Below, piece after piece: positions 33,993-45,976 of a stretch of DNA of 64,000 bases (its first letter is position 1; every line of letters begins with the position of its first letter). The notes under the pieces are model-generated. The model was not told where the DNA came from. It did no database searches and saw nothing but the letters and a program-made list of their open reading frames with translations. The stretch lies in NCBI RefSeq assembly GCF_000003855.2, contig NW_003101681.1:1078786-1142785 (forward strand). Direction: 5' to 3'. The position numbers and the translations under genes are program-made. This stretch comes from Blastomyces gilchristii SLH14081. Lineage: Eukaryota; Ascomycota; Eurotiomycetes; Onygenales; Ajellomycetaceae.

Positions 33993-35778
33993 CTACACCG
34001 AAACAATTGCGTCGATGATTTTGCTCGCAGCCTTCCATCCTTCTCCGGCCGGGACCTCAATCACACGGCGCTCTTTCTGCTCCAGCCCCACAAACTCCGG
34101 CGGAAGAACGTCCTCAAACTGATAGCCCTCCTGGCCTGCTAGTGCCAAATCAACAGCATGAGCAAACTTCGCTGGGTGTGCCGTCGATAGGGAAATATGA
34201 TGTGTGCCAGGGTTGCGATCAATAGATCGAAGTGAAGCAGCAACTCCAACGGCAGAGTGTGGGTCAAGGATGTATCCACCAGCTTTACCTCTCGTTCCGT
34301 TGCTGACGGGAGTCGAAGGGAAACAGGACGAGTAGATGTTGCGAATAGTTTGGATGGTGTCTGAGTCGGAGACACGTTCTGATTCAAGATGGTCTTTGGC
34401 GGCATCGAGAACAGTTGGTTCAACGCTGAAGCCACCTTTAGTTTTGAGATCGCCAAGCCATCCCCGAACAATATCGCTAGCTTTTTGCCGCTGTTGATGA
34501 ATATCTCCGTCTCCGCCATGAACTTTAAGGGCAAGGAACCAGAGGAGTCGTTCGAAATTGCTTGAAACGAGGATATCCATGGCCGGGCTGAGGGTTTCTT
34601 TAACACCGCTTGGCTCTGCGCCTGTGGCCTCGTTTTTGGCTGGCTTCTTGGTGTATTTGCCCGTCTTCCAGAATCGGTCCAGGATGTCGTTTTCGTTTGT
34701 CACGATGACTAGTTTCTCTGCGGGAAGGCCCATTTGTTTTGCAAACCAGCCAGCCTGTGCTTCGTTAGCCTCACAGTAAATGTACACCTATAATATATCG
34801 ACCTCAAAAACTCTTGGAATCTGCTTACAAGAATATCACCGAAGTTGCCTGACGGTACGACAAACCGTACGGGCTTTCCTTTGACATATGTTGGACTTCG
34901 GACGAGGGAGAAATAGGAGTGGACGTAATAAGTCATTTGAGCGAGGATGCGTGCCCAGTTTATCGAATTCACACTCGCCAACTTGTACTTCTCGTTCATC
35001 TCTGGATCGGCAAACATTGACTTGACCATATCTTGGCAGTCATCGAAGGAACCTTCTACACTAAGGTTATGGACATTGGGGTCAAGGACGGTCGTCATTT
35101 GAGCCTCTTGGATAGGGGAAACTTTCCCCCTGGGGTGTAGAATGAATATAGAGGCATCTTCCTTTCCTCTCAGACCGTATATAGCGGCAGAACCAGTATC
35201 TCCACTCGTAGCTCCGATCACGACGAGGTGATGTCGGTCCTTACCAGTCTTACCCTGGTTTCGCCGTACAAGGAAATACTCGAAGAGGTTTCCGAGGAAC
35301 TGCAGAGCAACGTCCTTGAATGCAAAAGTCGGACCGCAAAACAGTTCAAGAAGGTAGAGTTGTTTCGGCTTATCGAGGGTAACGAGGGGTGTAATATCTG
35401 GTGATCGGAAAGTTGAATAGCTACGGCTGACGATATTCTTCAAGTCTTCAGGAGGGATCTCCGAAGGGGAGATATATAGAGACATAATCTCAAATGCCAG
35501 CTCCTGAAATGTGTAATCCCGCCATTTCTCCTCCCAACCATCTGGCAGTTGGGGGATGGCCTCTGGAATGAACAATCCACCATCTGACGCAAGGCCTTTC
35601 AGGACAACATCTTCAAACGATAGCTAGTGGGAAGCGGAATTCCGTGTCAGTCTAAGGACCGGAACGCATCATCGAAATGTAAATACAAACGAAGAATGGT
35701 TGCAACAATTGGGGCTTTACTCACTCCGCACGAGGAACCCCGCGTACTCAGATACCTTTGGGAATCCGTCCCCGACAT
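33993..35778 (-). CDS. thr4: Threonine synthase
   Basis: PLP enzyme converting O-phosphohomoserine to threonine, the last step of threonine biosynthesis, cytosolic. Exons on the minus strand: 35778-35725, 35623-34829 and 34754-33993 (536 aa; yeast Thr4 is similar in length). Exon 1 encodes only 18 residues (SQRYLSTRGSS motif); the intron has GTGAGT and CACTAG boundaries. Exon 2 starts LSFEDVVLKGLASDGGLF and carries the PLP lysine in GPTFAFKDVA (about Lys121), then GATSGDTGSAA and VNSINWARILAQ. The second intron (34755-34828, GTAAGC to CACAG) joins PSGNFGDIL to AGWFAKQMG; a nearer AG at 34788-34789 would insert extra residues and is disfavoured. Exon 3 carries the ISLSTAHPAKFA signature. Confidence 0.95.
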
Positions 35779-36296
35779 ATTTTTGGCTCAGTGGATAATT
35801 GCGAAACAGAAGTCAGATATATACAAAGATAGCCAGAAGGGATGTCAATCAGCGAACAAGAAATAATTGACAACCCAGTGATTGAACCTGTTCTTGTCAT
35901 TTCTTCGCGAAGCAACCAAACCTTAACTTGGAACTTGGATGACACTTTTTTTTTCTCCATGACTAAGCATAATTCCCGCCAAGGTGACTAGATGAAAATA
36001 TCTACTATGAAACAAGCGGCGGAGGAGGAGAAGAAACTGAGAAGAGGGTGCGAGTGAAGACTTGAGAATCATTCTGCCTGGCTTGCTCTCTGTCTTGCTA
36101 CAGTGATTGCCTAGGAGCGAGCTAAAGGATATTGCATTTTTCCTGTCACCTTTCAGAACCAATCCTACCCTACCCTCACAAGCTAAGCTATTCTTAACTA
36201 CAAAAATTGCGCACGAATTGGGAAGCCTGATTGCATTGTGTACCTCATTCAACGGTGTTTTCTCTCTCCCTCCCAGCCAGCGGTTATCACCCTCCA
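35779..36296. other. Divergent promoter region between thr4 and the DUF4202 gene
   Basis: About 520 bp separating two divergently transcribed genes, so it should hold both promoters and leaders. No TATA box stands out. CT-rich leader sequence precedes the plus-strand gene. Confidence 0.5.
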
Positions 36297-36881
36297 ATGA
36301 GCTCCAGATTTAACCAGGCGCTTGCGCGCATTGATGACGCTCATCGAGAGGATCCGAAAATCGTCACCGTGGACGGTTCTGAAGTCGCATACGAGCTCCA
36401 CTATGCGAATAAAATGACGAAGTACCTCGAAAAGCGCGCCTCTTCTGCGTCCGAAATGCTCAAGCTGGCTGTACGCGCGCAGCATCTCCGCCGCTGGGAA
36501 GTCCCCAGATCGTCCTACCCAATGACCAGACCGGGCTACTTCGCTTGGAGGAATGCACTGAAGAATCAGCAGGCTGATATTGTCAAAGATATTTGCCTCG
36601 ATTGCGGGTATGATGCAGCGGAGGCGGGGCGCGTTGCCTCATTGGTTCGCAAAGAAAATATGAAGCAGGATGAGGAGTGCCAGGCCTTGGAAGATGTAGC
36701 ATGTCTCGTATTTTTGGATGACCAATTGGAGAAGTTCGAGAAAGAACATGACGAGGAGAAGATTGTGAGCATTCTAAGGAAAACTTGGGCGAAAATGTCA
36801 GCGAAGGGACATGGATTAGCCTTGCAGATTGAAATGTCGGACCGCGCAAAGGAGCTCATTACGAAAGCTCTATCTCTGTGA
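36297..36881 (+). CDS. DUF4202 family protein
   Basis: Predicted protein of 194 aa starting MSSRFNQALARIDDAH. It contains the family blocks VDGSEVAYELHYA, HLRRWEVPRSSYPMTR, GYFAWRN and DEECQALEDVACLVFLDDQL. DUF4202 proteins are widespread in fungi and bacteria and are sometimes labelled glutamyl-tRNA synthetase-like without evidence. The conserved His/Asp/Glu arrangement suggests an HD-like helical fold, but the function is unknown. The open frame extends 22 codons upstream to 36231; the Met at 36297 is preferred because homologous proteins begin at this point. Upstream sequence ending CCCTCCCAGCCAG could also be an acceptor of a leader intron. Intronless as read. Confidence 0.85.
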   Translation: MSSRFNQALARIDDAHREDPKIVTVDGSEVAYELHYANKMTKYLEKRASSASEMLKLAVRAQHLRRWEVPRSSYPMTRPGYFAWRNALKNQQADIVKDICLDCGYDAAEAGRVASLVRKENMKQDEECQALEDVACLVFLDDQLEKFEKEHDEEKIVSILRKTWAKMSAKGHGLALQIEMSDRAKELITKALSL

Positions 36882-37132
36882 ATTTGGATTCGGGCACAGA
36901 TGCTGCATTGTTCATTTGCAGGCCCACTACCAAGAACCAAGAACCGTGCAACAGAAACTGCAAGTGACGCCAATATACTAAAATTTCAATCAATCAAAAC
37001 GGATGCGAAATAAGCCCACACTATGGACACGGGTTTTGGTCCTAATGTGAATTCGAAACTGTATCTAGGTAGGTAGATCCAAGTACGAGTAACGACAGTC
37101 GGGGAACCAAAATAACATCTGGGGCTTTTGAC

Positions 37133-38240
37133 CTATCCACCATGTTCTGTATTATCAATCAGTCGAACCAAAGCAACTGCTGCCCCCGCAGCCACTCCTC
37201 CGACCAAAACCATCTGAACTCCACCCTTTAAACCGGCTACGACATTGTCTCTTCCCTTCCACCCTCGCACAATGCCCGTTTTGATATAGCCAAACACCAA
37301 CAGCGTAACAGCCATAACTCCTACGCTATACTTGAGCGCTGTCAAAACCTGATTGCAGATAATGTATGGGATGAGCGGTATAAATCCTCCAACGAAGTAC
37401 CCTATAGCAAGTGTGATTGCAGAGATATAAGCTTGGTTGCGATCTGGTTCAGGTTGTTTATGGTAAAATGCCAGCAGGAATTCCATCAGCTGCTTGGGGG
37501 AGCTGTGCAATGTCGAACTCATCTCTGAAACCGGATGATCGGGAAGACTATAGGGAGCAAACACTTCTCTAACCATTGACGTTGTCTCGCAAGAGCATGA
37601 AGAGACAAGATCGGTTACCTCGCGCTTGGCTGTCTCGTATGATTCTCTAATAAAGGAAAGGTAACGGGTCAGCTTCGAGTCGTGAACCTGGAACCTTTGA
37701 TTTGAAAAACGCTCACATTTCGCTTCTCGCACCCACATAACCGCCCAGCCCCATCGAGATGGCCCCAGCAACGAGCTCTGCCAGGCTGCCCAGGACTACA
37801 ACTTTCGTATTGCCGAAAGCTGACAGTCCAGCACTCAAAGCGAAAGGCACCGTAAGGCCATCTGATAATCCCAATATTGCATCTGATATTACTCTAGGAT
37901 TTACCCTGCTACGTGAAGCCTGACTCTCGTCCGAATCATTGCTTCTGGTACGTGTGCAGGGGACAGTTCGGTACTGCAGCCAGTCTTGCGCCTCGGGGTC
38001 GGGATCGCCTGCAGCGCGTCGCTGACACCTTCCGTGCGTACGGGGAAGCAGAGGTTCTCCTAAACAAATTCGTTCATTCTCGCATGAGTTATCAAGGCAT
38101 GCGCACGAGGGGACGGGGATAACGGGGTACTTACTCGCATCCTGGCTTGAAGATCGGTGTTTCGAAAACTGATCGTCGCCCGACGTGGTTCTACCATTGT
38201 TTGGTGCCATCCACGAAAATATGTTGCGCAGAAGGGCCAT
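37133..38240 (-). CDS. CCC1/VIT-family vacuolar iron-manganese transporter-like protein
   Basis: Minus-strand exons 38240-38135, 38059-37717 and 37646-37133 (320 aa). The VIT-family signature SDAILGLSDGLTVPFALSAG, a first membrane pair, GYVGARSE and two C-terminal helices (YISAITLAIGYFVGGFIPLIP and VGVMAVTLLVFGYIKTG) are present, typical of Ccc1 proteins that load Fe2+/Mn2+ into the vacuole. The cytoplasmic ~90-residue N-terminus is polar and variable. The first intron (38060-38134, GTAAGT to TTTAG) is 75 bp and has no in-frame stop, so retention would add 25 residues including a Cys-rich stretch. The second intron is 37647-37716. The loop between helices 2 and 3 carries acidic/Cys residues. 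Substrate is inferred from the family. Confidence 0.88.
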
Positions 38241-38921
38241 GCACGTTCTCTCTTAAAGTTATTGATGGCGCCTTAGGGCATATCACCGGAGAGCAGGCAG
38301 ATCGGGTCGAAGAATAGGCGTGGGAAGTCTATATCAAGAGGGCGTGGCGCACTATCGATATCGTAGAGCTAAGGACGATATCAGGAGATGAATTGTATAG
38401 GATGCCTTAAGTAAAAGAGACGGCCAACGAGCGGTTGGATGATGTGTCAAGTTTGAGTTTTTTCTTCCTTACCCCCGTTCAACATCATTTTATCTTTGTC
38501 TACCCTGCCATTTATACCTTGCCACCTCCCCGTGTGGTCCCATCCTCCAACGTCAAAAGCTTCGGTTGAGCTTCCATAGAATTTCCAATTCCAAACCTTG
38601 TTAGAGCCCCAGCCAATCAGCACAGCGATAAATGTAAGTCATTTGATTTTATGCGTCAGGAATATTCAAACGAATCAAAGTCTAGTTTTATCTCAGTAAA
38701 ACTCAAGAGTCCCCCGCTCAAAAAGCAGCATTCAACTTATAGCGGCATTAAATCATTTCTACCATTTCTACACTAACTAGATTAGAAAGTGATATCACAT
38801 AATCTGAGCTTACTCAATTTCTAACAGAGTGTAGAAGATGTTATCAACTGTGCCAAGTGCATCTCACTATGTATGTATGTGCTGTACATTCAAATATATT
38901 GCTTGTTCTTCCAGGTTCGTT
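38241..38921. other. Intergenic region upstream of the CCC1-like gene
   Basis: About 680 bp containing the promoter of the CCC1-like gene and the 3' UTR of the 86-aa gene. The 38690-38850 part is AT-richer. No other gene is supported. Confidence 0.5.
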
Positions 38922-39182
38922 TCAGGCACCTCCTTCTCGCTTCGCATACTCCTCCTCCATGCGCTCCTCAAACAATCGGTCTGCTTCCTCCTTGCTCAGT
39001 TGTCCGTTTCCTGATTGTCCAGTCGTATGCGATGATGGATCTGCAGTGGTTGTGGAACCCGGCTGTGCTTGTTGCGGTTGTGGGGGCGATTGCGATTGCG
39101 ATTGCTGCTGCTGCTGGTGCGAGGTAGAGGACGTGGATCTGGTGCCAGCCCCTAAAGACGAGGTATTGAGCGGGATGGGCAT
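38922..39182 (-). CDS. Small conserved-looking protein, 86 aa, function unknown
   Basis: The N-terminus MPIPLNTSSLGAG is followed by a Gln/Ser/Pro-rich linker, with five glutamines in a row. The C-terminal segment LSKEEADRLFEERMEEEYAKREGGA-stop is charged and likely helical. The shape, a disordered linker with an acidic/basic terminal helix, and the strong C-terminal segment make it look like a true small gene. A TATAAAAG lies about 135 bp upstream on the same strand. The longer plus-strand frame across it (38857-39543) is a shadow full of Cys codons from the CAG repeats. I do not recognise a function. Confidence 0.7.
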   Translation of the reverse strand: MPIPLNTSSLGAGTRSTSSTSHQQQQQSQSQSPPQPQQAQPGSTTTADPSSHTTGQSGNGQLSKEEADRLFEERMEEEYAKREGGA

Positions 39183-39849
39183 ATTGGTGCGAGTAGTGGG
39201 AGTGTTTGTGTTTTTATTTGATAGATTGCAAATTTGGGTTGAGTTCTCTATGTTTGGAAAAATATGTAGGGTAAAATGGTTCCCTTCGCAACAGGATAGG
39301 TGGCAGATTGTGGTCTTTTATAGTGGCTTTCTGTGGCAATTCACAGAGGATGGCCTTCGAAAAGTTGCCTGTCCAGTCTTACAAGGATCCGCTAAGGAGT
39401 TTAGCAGCCCTTGTTGTTGGTTATTTAGGTGTGGAGTTTTGGTCAACGTCATCGGGAAACTCGGCCAATGCTTTAGTTACCTTGCAGGGCCGCTGGATTT
39501 TATACCTCAGCCTTGGAAATCTTATTTCAAGCCAATCACGTGAACAGCTTTAAGGGATGAAGTCTCCGGGATGGCCTATTAAACAAAATCTCACAAAGGA
39601 TAGACAATTAATCGGCTAGCACATGCGGCAAATGGTACTCGAAGAAGGCATTTAACAGGTAGCACGGGTTAATATGAATTCATCCCCTATTGAGTGCTGA
39701 TAACTTTTCTTCTACTCCTAGCACATCAATATGGAATTGTCCAGAATCCCAAATAGAGGCAGTATATTATGGGAAACAACGGTCTGTAAACTCTTGCACT
39801 GCAGACAAGTAGAATTGCCGTTAACCAATTTTAGACATCTACAAATTCC
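39183..39849. other. Intergenic region; TATA element for the 86-aa gene
   Basis: About 670 bp. On the minus strand TATAAAAG lies at 39315-39322. The rest is the 3' flank of the next minus-strand gene. No further gene is supported. Confidence 0.45.
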
Positions 39850-42280
39850 CTATTCAACACCGCCATGTTCTCCAACGCTCATTTCATATACACTATCCTC
39901 AAGAGAGGGACTCTCAACGACTTTACCCATCGGAGCGCGACCCTTGCGTCTCTTGCCCTTTCCTTTCCCATCACCTGTGGATATCGGTGCCTCCCTTATC
40001 CAGCGTGAGATACACTCCGCCCGCTCAGTGCTAATGGGATACTCTTTACCATCTTCCTGTGCCCAGCGTTTAATGGCTGGTCCCAATTGCGGGTTAATGC
40101 CGCCGCCTTCCCTCCGGTAGCTCTCAGCTCTCTTCTCGCGTGCCCGCACCGCTGCACGAAAGCTTTCTTCGTCTTCAACACGGTCGTCCGCGAGCGCTTC
40201 AATGATCACATCGTGTTTGCGACGATCCCGCACTTCCTCCGAGGTCACCTCCTTCTTTTCAGAGCCCGGGTGGCCGGGAAGTGGGGCGGGAGCGCAAAGC
40301 GCTTCCCACGATTGCTTGAGACCTATCCAGTTGTCGACACGGTGAAGTACTTCGATCCAATCTGCTCGGGCTGGGGATCGAGGTGCGAGGAAAATTGGGT
40401 AGCCGTCACAGACGCGGGCTAGACGCGCAACCATGTGGGCGTGACGGAGAAGTTCCTTGGGGGATGTTTGAACGAGAGCATGGCAGAGAAGGAGGGAATG
40501 GAGTGCATCGGTCAGCAATGGGTGATAGGTTACAGCTTCATGACAATCGTAGTTCGCGAGAAGAGCTGCATCATCGTAGGCGGACGATATTCCCAACCCA
40601 TTTCTTCGGGCAGGCACCAATTCTTGAGAGTCCGGGGGGTAAGATGGAAGATTAAGCGGGGGTTGTTCGGAGAACAGAACGGATAGCGGGTATACGTCCG
40701 TAGGAGGAAGCAGATACTGGTCTTGAGCACCCCCACCGCCTTCAGAACTCGGAGATAGCGGAGGACTAGTGTCGACACCCGGCGTGTGCGCAGTCTCTTG
40801 GAAGTGGCTGGCTTGCGCAAGAGAGCCTCTTGACCTGTCGTGTCCCCCAGGTGTAATGTTAACTTTGCGGAGAAATTCTTCAGCAATTTCAGCCGGTAAA
40901 CCGGGGGTATAGTCGAAGTGGGAAAGAAACTTCACGTAATCACGCAGCGCACGACTAGCATTAGTCTTGACAATTTTCCGCGCTTCGAGCCATCGTCGAT
41001 AGGCTTCTTTCCCAACAGGGGATAATGCGGGCGTGTTGCTACCTTCTCCGTCCGAATTTGTGTTTGAAGCTTGTTCCTTTTGATAATTTTTTAATGCATC
41101 AAGTGCAGAATTGATATTTTGGCAGGCGATCGTTAGATACACCCCTCCACGATGAAATAAGAGCTGAGGTTCCAAGCTACTTGGTTGATCCTTCTCATCC
41201 ACCTTCAAGCCATACCTGAAATCTCTGGGCAATGGTAGTCTCCTCCTGCTCTCGCTTGCAAGCTCCATCTGATCCTGTCTGGTCCCATGCTGTGTTGCGT
41301 AGAGTCGGCAAACACCTAGCCCTTCTGTCAAGTCTCTGGCAGCACCCACAAAATCATCCTTAAAAACTCTCGTAACCGCTCTAGTTCGGTAAACAGCTCC
41401 CTCACGGGGCCTGCTTGCAATCACCTCGTCCAAGGGTTGTAGAGTGGTACACTGTGCAAGAGATCGAGAAGGGATCTTCTCATGGAAAAAGTGAACGTAT
41501 TTAGCGTCTGAGTCATGTTCATTGCGCTGGAGAACCATCTTCGCCACCTCTTCCAGCGCGGAAGCAGACTGCATGGTAGCGACGCTGGCAGCAATTTCAT
41601 CCAGATGGTATGCTCGGGAGAGCTTCTGGGTAGCGTGCTCCCGCATCCGGTGTCTCCGCTCCTTGCTCAATTTGGCAGTCCCAACACCTCCTCCTCCTAA
41701 GCCTAGACCTAACACCGCGCTACTTCCGCCACTTAATAACCCATTGCTAGCATTCAGTGAGTTGCTGAGGGCGGACGATGTAGTTCCGTTAGCTGCGCGG
41801 ACAGCCAGATCGGTAGCTTCCTCAATCAAGCGGCGAATCTTTACGAGGTCAAAGAACACAGCGGGGTCAATGGGCTGGGGGCGAGGGGATGCATAATTGC
41901 TATATGCAAGGCTCTCCAAGACTTCTGGGGGTAACTGAAGCCACGGTCCGTGAAAGGAGGAAATGTACCGCCAGTGCCTGGTTTGGAGAGTTATGCGGAG
42001 TTTAGTAGATGGGTTACAAAGCGAATTGGACATTGGTAAAGAAAATACACTCAGCAGGGAAATCGGCATACTTGTTGCGGCATATTATCAGAGCGGAGGT
42101 TGACTGTTTAGTGGTCTTTGTCTTGGAGTCTTTTGAAGATGGTTCTGGCGGCGACTTCGATGCTGCAGAATTAATTGGTAGTGGTGACAGCGCTGTTGAG
42201 ACAGGGTGGTCGTCCCTTGGGCTCCCAGCCAGTTCTTCCTTCGCACTCAAGCCATTCTGCGACTTCTTTTTCCTAGTCAT
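39850..42280 (-). CDS. Large hypothetical fungal protein, helical-repeat (TPR-like)
   Basis: Minus-strand exons 42280-42072 and 41977-39850 (778 aa). The intron has a GTATGC donor, a CTAAAC branch site and an ACCAG acceptor; it joins ..ICRNK to HWRYISSFHGPWLQLPPEVL. The start chosen is MTRKKKSQN. The frame stays open to an upstream Met at 42427, which would add 49 residues of non-conserved-looking sequence. The central part has helix pairs with tandem-repeat character (AVYRTRAVTRVFKDDFVGAARDLTEG; GVYLTIACQNINSALDALKNY) resembling TPR units. A Gly-rich loop (GLGLGGGGVG) and a basic C-terminal GKGKGKRRKGRA segment are visible. I do not recognise a named family; a scaffold role is only a guess. 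Downstream of Vps9 in the same orientation. Confidence 0.8.
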
Positions 42281-42895
42281 GCCGGTGCAACTTGCAAGCT
42301 GGCCCAAGTCTTCTCGTAGACCTGGTGACTGGCGATTCAATGGGTCGTCCTGGTTGGAGTGGAACAATATTGACTTTTTTTTGGGTTTGGCCGAAAAAAA
42401 TACTTCTAGCTTTGATATCGACATCACGTCTTCGTCAATGTTGGCGACCGCCGATATTTACCAAGTAGCTACCACAACAGGTTAGGAAAAGTTACTTCTA
42501 CAAATTATTTTACTGCTTACGAATAACGGCGGAGACATCCATAAACGGAATATTACAGATAAGGCATAACATGCGTGTAGATCTCAGCAGGGCTTGGAAG
42601 TTCAGGAATGTGGTGGCGGACAAAAGGAATGCGCGAATTCTTGTCCCGGGATCTTTCAAAGTTTTGCCTATAATTTATATGTATTGATTCCATCGGGGTG
42701 TTCCCTTTCTGAATGTTCCTTTGTTGCGCAAAACCAGTGTCGAGCACATGATTCATAACTTCTTTAATTTCTCAATTAAACAGCCTCCGCTGCTCTAAAT
42801 AGGAAGCAAAACGCAGTGCTTTCGTACTTTGAAGTTGATACACACCAAATAGAATGTCGGGTTTGTATAATAAATATATTTAACGTCCGGGGTAT
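42281..42895. other. Region between the TPR-like gene and the Vps9 stop
   Basis: About 615 bp containing the promoter and leader of the preceding minus-strand gene and the Vps9 3' UTR. Parts of it (to 42427) are open in the upstream gene's frame. No independent gene was seen. Confidence 0.45.
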
Positions 42896-45574
42896 CTATT
42901 CCGCACTCAGGGCCAGACAAGCGTCTACAGCAAGACCAACTCTAAAAGCAAGACAACATACAGGTCAGTTCCGCTCACAGAAACCAGCAAGGAGTTGATT
43001 CCTACTCACCTGCCTTCTTTCATCCTCACGACATCGTCGATGAGATCCTTGTCCAGATTTGGGAACATTCCCGATAAAGTTCTTTTTATTCGCATTAGCA
43101 GACGTAGGGAGCAATAAAGATGCATCGAGATATTTCAACTTACTCGACTACATTGTTATGTTCTGCTCGCTGTATCCGGCGCGCCTCAGCCGCCTCCGCG
43201 CTTGCCTGGCGAGCGGCGGCTTCTTGAGCATCGAGCTTGCTATTTTGCTGTGGGGCGATGTCTTCTCTCCCACGCTGTCTCTCGGTTGAACGCCGCGCTT
43301 CATTTGTTCGTTGTGTGTTTAAAAGATTCGGTGGGGGGACCGGTTGTTGAGCGACTGGCTGTGGTGATTCTTCAGAGAATATTCGCCCAATAGTGGTAAG
43401 AGGTTTCTGGATTGTGCGTAACAGCCCTGCTACAGCTACGTTCTCTTCGCTGCTACCAAACTGATGGGTGTCTTTCCGTCTCGAATAGGACTCTCCTTCC
43501 GTAGAATTCCGTGGTGTCACTTCAGGTTCACTTAGTGTTGATTTTTCTGGCTGCATGACGGGAGGGCCTGCAGCTTCCTCATTCCGCTCTGCTATTGCGG
43601 ATACAGCAGCCTCAACATTTCGTTCAAATTCCTCGTCGCTAATCGTAAGGCTAGTTCGATCAAGTGTTTCAATGAACTGGATAGCACCAGACTACAAGAA
43701 TAGAATAGTTAGTAAAAATTATAGTATTGGGAATAAATACCACCCAATCGTACCAATGAAGATAAGTAATAGCCTGCTTCGCCAGCCAGTTTATCTTGGT
43801 TTCGGAACCGAAGAATATATTGTATATTTGAAACTAGATGTTCTGGATTTGCCTTTAAGACGACATAGATTAAGAGAGGAACAAACGAGTCCGCCGATGT
43901 ATCTCCACTTTGCGCGTTCCGGAGCAAGCCTATGGACTGTCAGCTTGAGATGAAATAGGAGCCGAATGCATTCACGGTGTCGTACCAAATATCACTTTGC
44001 AGCAGTTCAAAACACATATGACCTTGTCTCGGGGAGCACGATAACCCTTGATCTTCAAAAGCTCTATCAAATTTGGTTAGGGACAGTCTTATCCAACAAC
44101 GTTCCGTGCCGTACATACCTTGTTGCGCAAGAGCCAAGAAGCGTCGTCCGTTAGGGCCAACCGGAGGAATATCAAGGTGCTCTTCTCGTATCCAACTATA
44201 AATACGGACTTTCTGGGCTAATATCTCATCGCGCTCAACATCCTCCTGATGTTGCCCCCTTCGCCCAGGCCCTAGGTATCTATCCAAATCCTTCTTCCTA
44301 CCTCTGCTTCTACTTCGAGAAGAAGTAGGGGGCGGTGGTATGGCAGGCGAAAACGTTTGCGAATACAACCTGTTCATAACAAGCTTTTCCATTCCTTCTT
44401 TGGCGTTGTCAAATTCAACGTCAGATACCTCCCTCCAAACTTCACACTGCGCCATCTTGTTTGTAATGAACGCGAGAAAATCGCTGATTATTTTCACTTG
44501 TTCATGAACCATCCATTGCTTTTTTCCAAACTCAGTTAGAAAAGACCGAAGGAACTTTGCTACAGGATCTGCAGTCCGATGGCGGAGTTGCTCAAGGAAA
44601 CGATGGAAATCGAAGGGCTGGTCCGGTTCTGGCTCAAGAGGAGGCGGGCGCGATGCGGAATTTGAAGAGGGAGCCAACTCCGCCCCAGCAGGACTTTGGG
44701 AGTTGGTTGTGGGGGACTTCGGAGGTACAGCGGGTGCGGAGATTATGTGGGAGCCAATGCTTTGGATGGACCCTGGGCGCGATTTCCATGAATTGGAAAC
44801 ACAAGTTTCAACAGAACCACCTGGCGCAGCGAGGGGCTCCAAGCTTGACTTGCGCGGTGGGAAGTGTGCCTGTCCAGGGAGGAAGTGTTCGGCCAATTCA
44901 AGTCGAGGCGACATAAGTTCCCCTTGTCCCAGATGTTTCGTGTCATCTGTAAACTGGTCCATAATACTTTGTATTTCTGACTGTGAATCTTCGTCCTTCT
45001 GTACTTCGGTTTGCGCCTGCTTGGCAACGCCTTCGTCGCAGGGACCACCTCCTGGCACCTGTGGCAGGTCTTTTTCTGTATAATCAGCTGATATTTCTAG
45101 AGGTGATTGTGGCACCTGTGGCGTCTTCGGGGTAGGGTCTAGATAAGGTTTTTCATCTTGAGTGGGCGATGGTGAAGTCGAATCGATGTCTGTCTTTAGG
45201 GCCGATGGCCGTGTGCGCTCAGCTTCTCGAGAAGAAACCGCCAGCCTCTCTATTTCTTGGACGGGGATATTTATATCAACACGGTCGTCCTGAGCCCCAG
45301 GCGGGTCAGGCGTAGCTGAGCTCTGTGCCATTCCGACAATTTCAGTGTCGTTATCATTAGTTTCCTTCTGTTCTGCTTCATTCATCGTGCTGGCCGAGAA
45401 TCCAGGGGGAGTATGTTCATAGCTGCCGGAAAACGGACGTGTCTTAGGTTCTGAGCCGTCTGCCTTTGAATGGTCTGTCTGCGCCCTTACGACATCAGAG
45501 CCAGGTTGCTGACTCTCTGGCTGTCGTGGGGCGTTACCTCCTGGTAGGCACTCTCGGGGCTCGGGGGAGGACAT
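42896..45574 (-). CDS. vps9: Vps9, guanine nucleotide exchange factor for Vps21/Rab5, with CUE domain
   Basis: Minus-strand exons 45574-44119, 44063-43986, 43929-43754, 43691-43144, 43081-43010 and 42941-42896 (791 aa). Introns are 55-68 bp with consistent phases. The helical bundle (DPVAKFLRSFLTEFGKKQW) and the VPS9 catalytic core (ELLKIKGYRAPRDKV; SADSFVPLLIYVVLKANP with the conserved Asp and Tyr) form the exchange domain. The last ~45 residues are a CUE ubiquitin-binding domain (SGMFPNLDKDLIDDVVRM, split over two micro-exons of 72 and 46 bp). The ~320-residue N-terminus is disordered and Ser/Pro/Glu-rich. The protein activates Rab5 on endosomes for vacuolar sorting. The frame opens upstream to 45796; MSSPEPRE at 45574 is preferred because the upstream part is a (TA)n tract. 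Confidence 0.93.
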
Positions 45575-45976
45575 AAGCTGCACATGGAGCCTGGCTGGGT
45601 CAAGTCGTAGGGGTGAATTCAAGGTGCAGCGCCCATGCTGAGGCTCTCGTAGAGAGATAGGTATTCTCGACTGAGAATATTCGACACGGTTCCTATTAGC
45701 CTCAGGATTTCTGGAACAGCCTCTGTGTCTACGGATAGTCAAGGTATATATATATATATAATATTGTCCGATTCGGGGAGGTTCTGATGCTGTCATGCGG
45801 ATTTGTCCCTCAATTCGGAATATTGTTGCACCGACCAGAATATAACTAGGTATTAGCTAAGTGGTCACATGATTATATTCAAGCGTCCGCAAAAATCGGC
45901 ATCCAGAAACCATATATATATATATTGCTGTTGCAAAAATCATATCTCAACGGCGCAGGAAGCAGCTCAGAGCGCG
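45575..45976. promoter_or_regulatory. Divergent promoter region of vps9 and the Asn-synthetase-like gene
   Basis: About 400 bp between two divergent genes. It includes two (TA)n tracts at about 45743-45762 and 45911-45925, which may serve as TATA-like elements for each side. No other feature was seen. Confidence 0.5.

Noticed and set aside
38857..39543. 228-codon plus-strand frame with many Cys
   Set aside because: It is the complement of the Gln-rich 86-aa gene and its promoter; Cys codons arise from CAG/CAA repeats read in reverse.
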